Source: Scenedesmus sp. ARA3 (taxonomy: Eukaryota > Chlorophyta > Chlorophyceae > Sphaeropleales > Scenedesmaceae). Taken from it: DNA of 64,000 bases. Below are positions 56,401-64,000 of this stretch, in pieces. The translations under genes and the position numbers were made by a program. Positions within the stretch are counted from its first letter, which is position 1. Each line of letters begins with the position of its first letter. The notes under the pieces are model-generated. The model did not search any database. It was given only the letters and a program-made list of their open reading frames with translations, and had not been told where the DNA came from. The stretch covers positions 1-64,000 of the forward strand of contig RWJK01001651.1 in the NCBI GenBank assembly GCA_004335835.1, given 5' to 3'.

Positions 56401-59400
56401 GCTGTGTCTGTGCCTGGCAGCAGCGCGGGGAGCCTCTGTGCTTCAATTTGATGTCGTCTAGCGGTGCTGCTGCTGCCAGTGCTGCCGTCTCTGCTGCATC
56501 TTCTTCTGAAGAGCACGAGGCAGTTGATGACGGTGCAGACGCATCCACAGCTGCTGAGTCGCCATTGGTGGTGACCGACGCTGACATGGCGGCGGCTGCA
56601 TCATATGCAGCAGCACATGCTCGCTGCTGCTGCTGCCCCTGCTGCAAAGGTCCCTGCTGCGCAGCATCTTGCTGCCGCAGCTGCTGCTGCTGCTGCTGCA
56701 GCTCCCAGGCACCCTCCTCCAGCTGCTGCTGCTGCTGCTCCTGCTGGTGCTGCTGCCAGCTGAGTGTGCGCCGCGGCCAGAGCTGCCTGTCCTGCTGCTC
56801 AAGTACCTCTGCTGCCGGCATGTAGGTGAACACATCACTGTCATGCTGCTGGTCTGCCTGCTGACTAGACAGCGGGGTGAAGCTTTGCAGCTCATCGTCA
56901 TATGAGACATCGCAGCGCTGCGCTTGCAGCAGCCAGATCGCCGGCAGCTGCACTGCAGGCTGCTGCTTCTGCTGCTGCCAGCCTCCCGGATGCTGTAGAT
57001 CTTCTTGCTGCTGCTGCTGTTGCTGCTGGGGGTCAAGTGGTGCACACCCTGCATCTTGCAGCTGGTTATGCTGCTGCTGCTGCTGCGGCCAGATGTCATC
57101 TATGCTGGCTGCTGCAGCTGCTGCTCCTAGCTGCAGCCCACCCTCTGCAAAGCCATCATCAAATGGGTTGTTGCTGCCATTGGGAGGTAATGCTGCCTCA
57201 GCTGCTGCTGCTGCTGGCATTGCAGCACCACATGCAGCAGCGGCATCAAATGCGACTGCAAAGGGGTTGTTGGAGCGGTTGGCCGTGGGCAGGATGCTGC
57301 TGTTCTCAAGTTCCTGCAGAGCTGGCGCTGCTAGCGCTAATCGTCCCGAAGCACCCGCCATGTGATGCTGCTGCTGCTCCGTTTGCTGCTGCTGCTGCCT
57401 TGCAGAGTGCTGCCGGAGACTGGCAGCACTCAGCGCTGGCAGTGGGCAGTTCTCCTGGATGCCACTTGCCACCATCCTCAGCTGCCTCGCCCCACCCACC
57501 CCGCCACCCTTGATCCACGCCGTGCCGCTGCTGCTGCCGCTGCTGCTCACTGCAAACTGCCACCACTCGCCAGATCTCACGTGCTGCAGCAGCAGCCACT
57601 CCAAAAGCCACGCTGATGCATAGCCCCGCCCATCATGCCAGATGCTGATACTGCTGAAACCTGAGGGCTCGTGGTTGTTCAAACAGATCCAGTCATGCTG
57701 TGTGCTGCCAGTGGGGAGGCTGCAGCGGGCTCCGTTTGCTAGCTGCAGCTGGTGGCTGGTGCCCGAGGCTGCTCCTGTGAGACTGAGGCTGACCTGAAGG
57801 CGTTGGCATGCAGGTGGGTGCAGTGGGCAGTAGTTGAATACAATTGCAAGCAAGGCATGCAGGAGCAGGTGCCGGAGGCTGCTCCTGTGAGGCCGAGGCT
57901 GACCTGGAAGCACATTGACAGTTGAATGCAGTCGACATATGTTTAGTGGAGTGCAACTGCGATGCAGTTGGTGGCTGGTGCCTGAGGCTGCGCGGATTCA
58001 ACTGAGGCTGACCTGGCAGCAGATTGGCAGTTGAAAGCAGTTGGCAAAGAATGTTCAGTTCAGTGCAAGTGTGATGCAACAGGCAACTGGCCGTGTTGGT
58101 CATGGCAGAACATACACAGGCTGGAGACAGCTATCCTAAAACTGCGGCGCAACTGCGTCGGCGCCTGCTGTGGTCCTGTGTGGAGCTGGCTGCTGCAGCA
58201 GCCTGTGCCAGCGCAGCCCCTGAAATGCTTGGCAATGCACTTGCGCAGCGCTTTGATCATCAGCAAGGATGCGTGCCAAACGTACCGCCTGCTTGTAAGG
58301 GCAATACATTGTTGATATGCCTATTTGGTGCAGAGACGCTACATTGCAGGACAAGCGTGTAAGGACACTCTGACAAACCATATACACTTGCTGTTTGTTA
58401 CCAAGTGTGTATCATCATCAAAGCAACCGGAAACAGAGCAGGTAGCCAGTCAGGGCGCAATCCGCTGCTCACCAGCCATAGCAATCATGCAGCTATAGCC
58501 AACAGCTGCTGCCAGCTGTTCAGAGCTGCAAGTGCGCCACCCAGATTAACAGACATTGATGGATCCGGCCGATTAGGGCTTCAATGCAGCCTACCCACCC
58601 AAACAAAAAATGCTGTGCAACAAGCTGTGGCGCGCTGCGAGTGTGCATGACCACACTACTACTGTGCACATCAAATTGATGATGATGATCTGCCGGAGCA
58701 GAGCACAGGAGCGGCACACACAGGAGGAGCAGGGCAGGCTGCTGCTCAAGCAGCAGCATGCTGCCGCTCACCTGTTTGTTGCTGGCTACGTTGGACACCA
58801 CAATGGATTGCAACAATTGTAACACCTGAGATCGAGCTGCAGCTGTCTAGGCAGTTCTACTGGCACCACACAGCACCTCCCAATGGAGTGATTGCGCAGA
58901 AGCCAGGAACTTGGCGCCAAGGCACACGCAGCGGCCCAAATAGCAGTCATAAGCGTTGTGCTGAGCATGCGCTGCGCATGTTAAGCACAGTCACAGTGCA
59001 GGTGGGTAACAAACGCCCAGAAAAACCCTCATATCAGGGCACAGAAGGCAGTACAAGTAACACATGCATACTGCTAGTGGTGTGTTGCTGACTGCCTGCA
59101 GCTGGCTGCCAAAGCGGTGCCTTAGAACAGCAGCTGCGGAAAGCCAGCAACGCATGTATGCAAACCACGCACAACCAGAACGCCTGCACTCTTAACCCTA
59201 CTACTACTAGCTCAAAAGCCTTGCGCCTGTTTGTGTGAAGTCACCCCGTTAATCACATGTGAGGAACAGCATGAGCTGGCCGGCCTACTCTACCCCAGGA
59301 GGAATTTAGTAAAAGCACGGCTGTCCAAAACTTGTTGGTGCTGTCACAGGCGATATATGTGCGGTGGGCGAAGTGCTCCCATCGCCAAATGCACGCGTTA

Positions 59401-61566
59401 GCCAGGCGCGCACAATTGCACGCCCATCGCTCCACGAATCCATTGCTTGTGGTTTAATTGCAGACTGCGTGAGGTTCGACCACACACAGCCAAGCCATGT
59501 AGTTGAGCCACAATTGAGCCAGCAGCAGCCCTCATCGGCTTACCCTGGTGCGCGTGCCAGCTCCGTGCTTGCTGCTGGTGTGCAGGGCCAGGCGGTAGCT
59601 GCCAGCGCCAGCAAGCCATGCTGCAGGCGGCGGCTCACCAAGCCAGGCAGCAGCAGCAGCAGCAGCACTGTCTTCATCAAGCTGCTGCTCGCCGTCTGTC
59701 TCAAGGTCCACACTGCCGCTGCTGCAGCAGCTGCCGCCGTTGTCACTGCCGCTGACGCAATCTGCGCTATCCTCGGCATCACAGCCAGCTGCAATGCTCC
59801 ATGCGTTACCGCCGCCGCCTGCTGCTGCCTCAGACTGCTGCAGCGCGCTAGGCTGGTTCAGCAGCTTACTCTCTGTGCCATCGCCGCTGCTGTGGCTGCC
59901 GCCCTGCAGTCCATTCGCCTGGAGTGCTCCACCCAGACTCCTGCTGCTGCTGTTGCTGCTAAGCTTCCCAGTCAGTGGCTGTGCTGATACTGCTGGTACT
60001 GCCGTAGCTGCAGCTGGTACTGCCTGCAGCACGCCAGCTGCCGGCTCGCTGTAAGCAGCGCCTTGCTGCGCAAAGGTGCCCTGACTGTTGTGTGCTGCAG
60101 CTGCTGCCAGCTCTTCTTCATAGTCATCTCCATCTTCTGATCCACAGTAGTCATCATAGGGATCATACGGCTCGTAGCCAGCGCCTGCAGTGGGATGGTG
60201 TGCAAAAACAGCCACGCAAGGTAAAAAGAGATTGAGCAAGGATACAGCCTGCATTTATCATCATAGGGATCATATGGCTCATAGCCAGCACCTGCAGTGA
60301 GGCAGGTGTGGTGGGTGCAGGCACAGCCACACGACGTCAGCCCTGCCCTGCTGCTGAAGCAACAGCGGCATCATCTGAATCAACTGCGCTGCAGAGTGTG
60401 TGCTGCACTACGTTGCACTGCAGCACACACAACAACTCACGCTACTGCTGCTGCTGCTGTGCGCACTGCTCACCTCCCGTCATGCGCATCACTGGCAGCT
60501 CGTCATCGCTGCCAAATGACGCCCTGCCGTCATCCAGGTAGCCGCCGCCACCATCATTATCATCACCATCACCACCTCCCCCTTGGCCCTTCACTGCTCA
60601 CCTCCTGTCATGCGCATCACCGGCAGCTCATCATCGCTGCCAAATGACGTCCTGCCGTCATCCAGGTAGCCGCCACCACCATCATTATCACCATCATCAT
60701 TGGCCCCCTCACTACTTAGCAGCCAGCTGGCACCTCCATCCAGCTCATGCGCCAGCTCCTGCAGCCCCTGCTGCTGCTGCTGCTGCTGCTGCTGACCTGG
60801 CTGCCGCCACTGCTGCTGCTGCTGCACTGGCCGAGGGTTGCCTGCGAGGGATAGCTCCTCAGCGCCCGCAGCAGCAGGGTTGGTGTACTCCACAAATGCA
60901 GAGCGCTCCACTTCCTCCTCCTCAGCCTCACTCGCGCAGTAGCTGCTGCTGATCGCGCTGCTGGCGTCGCTGCTGCTGTCACAAGGCACCAAGCTGCCCA
61001 CCAGCTGCTGCGCCCCTGCTGCTGCTGCTGCAGGTGGATCTCGCGCAGCAGCTGCTGCAGCAGCAGCTGGCTGCCATGCTTTGTCTGTTACATTGGACTC
61101 CAGCAGGTCACTGTCTGCCTCGGAACCTTCCAGATCAAGTGGTGCTCCAGTTGACAGCTCAGCAAAGCTTAACCCTGGGCTCAACGGCGCCACACCTGGC
61201 TGCTGCTGCTGCTGCCAGCCCAGGTGTGCTGTTGCCCCTGACAGATCACCATGCACTCCAGCCTGAGTGTGTAGTGGGCTCACAGGGGAGGACCAGGCTG
61301 AAGATTGGTTAAAGGCAATTGCTGCATTGTCAGAGTAGGCATAGCCAGCATAGCTGCCAGCTGCTGGCGAGCCGGGCGCACTGCACTGAAGTTCACAGTC
61401 CACATCACTGTGCGCAGCGCTATGAAGTTCACTGTGAGGGTCGTCACTGCCAAAGTCGCTGCTGCCGTTGCTTGCTGCTGCTTCCGCGGCACCAAATGCG
61501 CCCTGGATGGCTGCTACCGCCTGCAGCTTGAGCAAAGGCGGCTCGGGACTGCTGTGCCTGCTCGCG

Positions 61567-61604
<38 letters not shown>

Positions 61605-64000
61605 GTGTGGCGCGCCTGCTGTTGCATCTGCAGCTGCTGCTTGACCATAGCTGTGTCCAGCATGCACGTCTGCCGCAGGCGCTTCACAGCCAAAAGAATC
61701 GTACGATTCTCTGGCGCTGGCAGCAGCAGCGGCTGCCGAGTGCAGCGCTGCGGCAGCAGCAGCACTCGATGCAACCGCCAGCCGTGAGGGTGTAGCAGCA
61801 GGTGTCACTCCTGGTGTCACTCCTGCTGCTGACTTAGTAGGAGTGGCAGCAGGAGCACATGGCGCTGCTACTGGCGGGGACCAAGGAGCCATAGGCAGCG
61901 GAGGCAAGCCAGCGCCGCTGCTGATGCGCGCTCTCATTGCACTGCTGATTTGGCTGAGGCCACCCTCGCTGCTGCTGCTGCCGTCGTCACTGCTGCTGCT
62001 GCTGTGCCGCACACCTGCTGCTGGTGTTGCTGCATCTCGCTCGTCCTCCTCAAAAGTGGCATTTCTGTATACTGACAGCGGCGTGGATTGCACCAGCGGG
62101 CTCGCCGCTGCCACTGCTGCTGCTGTGTCAGCTGCGCCGTCGGCTTCTGCTGCTGCTACTGCTGCCGCAAACCCTAAGCCCTGCTGGGAAGAGCGCCCCA
62201 TGCTGCGCAGCATTACATTGTCTGACACCCTAGGCGTGCGCGCGCTACCGCCCACCGACCCGGGCCCAGTTGCATGTGACAGCCGTGCAGCTGACATCAC
62301 GGCACTGTGGCTTGCTGCTAGCATATCCGGGCTCGCCTGCTCTTCATCGTTAAACAGGCTGTTCTCAAAGATAGCGCTCTCACCCAGCGTGCTGCTGCAT
62401 GCTGACAGGCCGCCGAGTGCAGCGCCAGCTGCTGTTGCTGCTGCTGCTATGCCGCCTGCTGAGGCTCGCAATGAGCTGCGCTGCGAGCTTTGTCCTGACA
62501 ACAGCTGCTGTAGGCCCTCGCCAGCATGCAAACCTCCCTCGCTGACAGCAGCAGCAGCTGCCAGCACTGCTGCTGCTGCTGCTGCATCATCCTGCACAGA
62601 TTCTGTGGCAGACATCCACGCATTGCTGCTGCTGCCGCGCACGGCGTCCACTTCAACTGTGTCATACGCAGCAGCAGCTGCTGCTGCCTCCTTGAACGAA
62701 GGCGAGTTCAGGCTGTCAATGCTTGCGCGCATCTGCTGCTGCTGCTGCTGCTCAGGCTCCCAGTCACCACTAGAGCCAGTACGCCTCAAGCTGCGGCTGG
62801 CGCTATCGGCACGCCACTGCCGCCTGCTGCTGCGCTGCAAAGCTTCTGCTTCTCCTTCTGCATCTCCCCACGCTGCATTGTCTGTGACAGCTGCAGCTCC
62901 GCCAGCTGCTGCTGCTGCTGGAGAGGCCTGCGGCGTCAGCAGCAGCCCGTGTGACCTAACCAGCGCTGCAGGCGGGCTCAGCATCCCCACCTGCTGCTGC
63001 TGCTGAGTCAGTGCTGCTGCCCTGGCTGCCTGCAGCGCCGAAGGCAGCGATGGCAGGCTCTGGTGCACCAGCAGTGGCGGGGTGAGGCCTGCAGGGCCTG
63101 GGGAGCTGAGGGTCGAGGGCACAGGGCTGATGGGGCCGATTGCTGCCAGAGCCTCCTCCAGATCCTCCCTCAGGGACTTGGCCTGTGTGGGGCAGCAGGA
63201 ACAAGCAAACAAGCAGCAACAATGAAGGTGGCAGCAGCAGTGTCAGCTTAATAGAAGCACAGGTGGTGCACATACACAGATGCACACATGCCCTTGCACA
63301 CGACCGCTCGGGCGCGCATGCTCGCAAGCAGTCAACCCACTTTGGCGCTTGGGCGCATACCAATTCACAGACCACTTGCGCACAGAAGAACATGCAAGCA
63401 CATCACTTCGCATATGTTTACACTGAAGAATGCTGCGCCTGCGCATGTTTACAAAACAGCTGCAGGAACCACAGCATGCCCTGACAACTGTCTGCAACCA
63501 CTTGTTGCTGTGCTACAAGCTGGGGCAACAAACGCCACAAGCACAAATGCAGAACAGGAACAAAAGACGCAAGCTGCATTCATTCTATCACTTCTTACGC
63601 ATGCTGCATGGCGTGACGGCTACTTCAGAACCGCACAATACAGCTCTCGCTCACCTTTTCAGTGGCCGTGGCTGCCTCCAGCAGTGCTGCCTTGACATCA
63701 TCTGCTGCCCGCGCCAGGTTGGCAGCTACATCCTGCACCTGGTGCTGCAGCTGCAGCATGTCCTGCTGCTGCTCATCCTCACGCGCCTGCAGCTCCAGCA
63801 GTTGCTGCTGCAGCTGCGGCAGCACCTGCAGGCGCTGCAATGCAGCAGCAGCCGCCTGAGCGCTCGATTGCTGCTGCTCCTGCAGCAGCTGCAGCTCTTG
63901 CCGCGCCTGCTGCAGCTGCTGCTGCACCTGCGCCAGCGCAGCAGTTGATGCCTGGGACTGCTGCGACAGTGCAGCATCCTGCTGCTGCAGGTTGCGCAGC
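53415..64000 (-). CDS. Giant low-complexity protein with two PLAT-like domains, 5' part missing
   Basis: The exons I read are 64000-63655 (cut by the edge), 63182-60602, 60184-59544, 57793-55400 and 54521-53415, all in phase; about 2350 residues are visible. The first exon is a Gln/Leu coiled coil. Exon 2 is an 860-residue Ala/Ser-rich chain. A PLAT-like beta sandwich starts at the exon 3 end (SYRLALHTSSKHGAGTRTR) and continues in exon 4 (SLSLTGAASGTSHQLQL, SISIWHDGRG, SGEWWQFAVSS). A second lies in the last exon (EYRLQLFTADRISAG to AALLLWQEPEG and GGWCLEKVTVEA), split by a low-complexity insert, and is followed by a coiled coil (ELQRQLEGNAGLSGEDRQLL). PLAT domains bind membranes or partner proteins. 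No lipoxygenase, lipase or channel domain is visible, so its role is unknown. Confidence 0.72.
54653..55470 (-). repeat. Seven-copy array of the exon end SVESFTEEQLLEAQ plus donor
   Basis: The end of the 2.4-kb PLAT exon, encoding EDDDSSSVESFTEEQLLEAQ with a GTGAGG donor, recurs at about 55470-55400 (the true exon), 55310-55275, 55185-55158, 55110-55034, 54975-54917, 54835-54796 and 54730-54655. Copies have point changes and indels, but nearly all keep the donor. All lie downstream of the exon. Confidence 0.9.
57793..58020 (-). repeat. Ghost copies of the second PLAT-half exon start
   Basis: The CAG acceptor followed by GTCAGCCTC and a little more exon occurs at 57793, about 57903 and about 58013. 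The outer two are remnants in the upstream intron. Confidence 0.75.
60256..60670 (-). repeat. Ghost copies at the exon 2 / exon 3 borders of the PLAT gene
   Basis: The exon 2 end (DDGRTSFGSDDELPVMRMTGG with donor) at 60670-60602 is copied at about 60545-60475. The exon 3 start (GAGYEPYDPYDD with acceptor) at 60184 has a copy at about 60296-60256. Each copy lies on the intron side of its parent. Confidence 0.85.
61566..61601 (-). repeat. Coding triplet run, poly-Ala in the PLAT protein
   Basis: The plus strand shows CTG; on the gene's strand it reads CAG, in the GCA frame, and encodes an Ala run. This is the exonic polarity. Confidence 0.85.

Noticed and set aside
61843..63006. 387-codon plus-strand frame
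   Set aside because: It is antisense to the 860-residue PLAT exon, which joins in phase on both sides.
1..64000. tRNA, rRNA or intact transposon
   Set aside because: I looked for GTTCRA-type T-loop motifs, rRNA blocks, and reverse transcriptase or transposase motifs, and saw none that hold up.

Overview
The window looks like nuclear DNA of a green alga, probably a chlorophyte of the Scenedesmus/Tetradesmus kind. The clade is inferred; no marker gene is present. The reasons are many short GT-AG introns, TGTAA poly(A) signals after several stop codons, very long CAG-derived Ala/Gln/Ser runs, and plant-type gene structures such as a DDB2 with a zinc knuckle, a BuGZ/SUF4-type zinc-finger protein and an ALY/THO4 RNA export adaptor. 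No bacterial operon, tRNA, rRNA, CRISPR array or intact transposon was seen.

Layout from left to right: (1) 1-2488 (+), the 3' part of a type I membrane surface protein. (2) 4754-11359 (+), DDB2, the UV-damage sensor. (3) 12419-19688 (-), a complete 19-exon paralogue of gene 1, so two related surface-protein genes face each other across DDB2. (4) 21042-about 25090 (-), a WD40 repeat protein. (5) 25680-28960 (+), BuGZ/SUF4-like C2H2 protein. (6) 33356-35399 (-), ALY/THO4. (7) 36621-45011 (+), a 1501-residue RD/RS-rich nuclear protein ending in a CCCH-like finger. (8) 46738-50755 (+), a GT61-like glycosyltransferase with an N-terminal signal anchor. (9) 53415-64000 (-), a giant low-complexity protein with two PLAT-like domains and an N-terminal coiled coil, running off the right edge. 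Exon models for genes 2, 3, 5 and 7 close in frame from start to stop; those for 6, 8 and the 5' end of 4 are partly unresolved.

The genes are a mixed housekeeping neighbourhood rather than one pathway. DDB2 senses DNA damage; BuGZ, ALY and probably the RD-rich protein act in nuclear RNA, chromatin or spindle processes; the surface proteins, GT61 and PLAT protein point to membrane and wall functions.

The most unusual signal is structural. In most of these genes the segment spanning an exon-intron junction has been tandemly duplicated, often several times, leaving decayed 'ghost' exon ends that still carry splice sites. Copies of an exon's 3' end always lie downstream of it and copies of its 5' end always lie upstream. 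Some 3' ends, including the stop codon, are copied too. A second pattern is the strand bias of triplet repeats: the sense strand reads CAG in exons but CTG in introns, where the run usually abuts the acceptor CAG.
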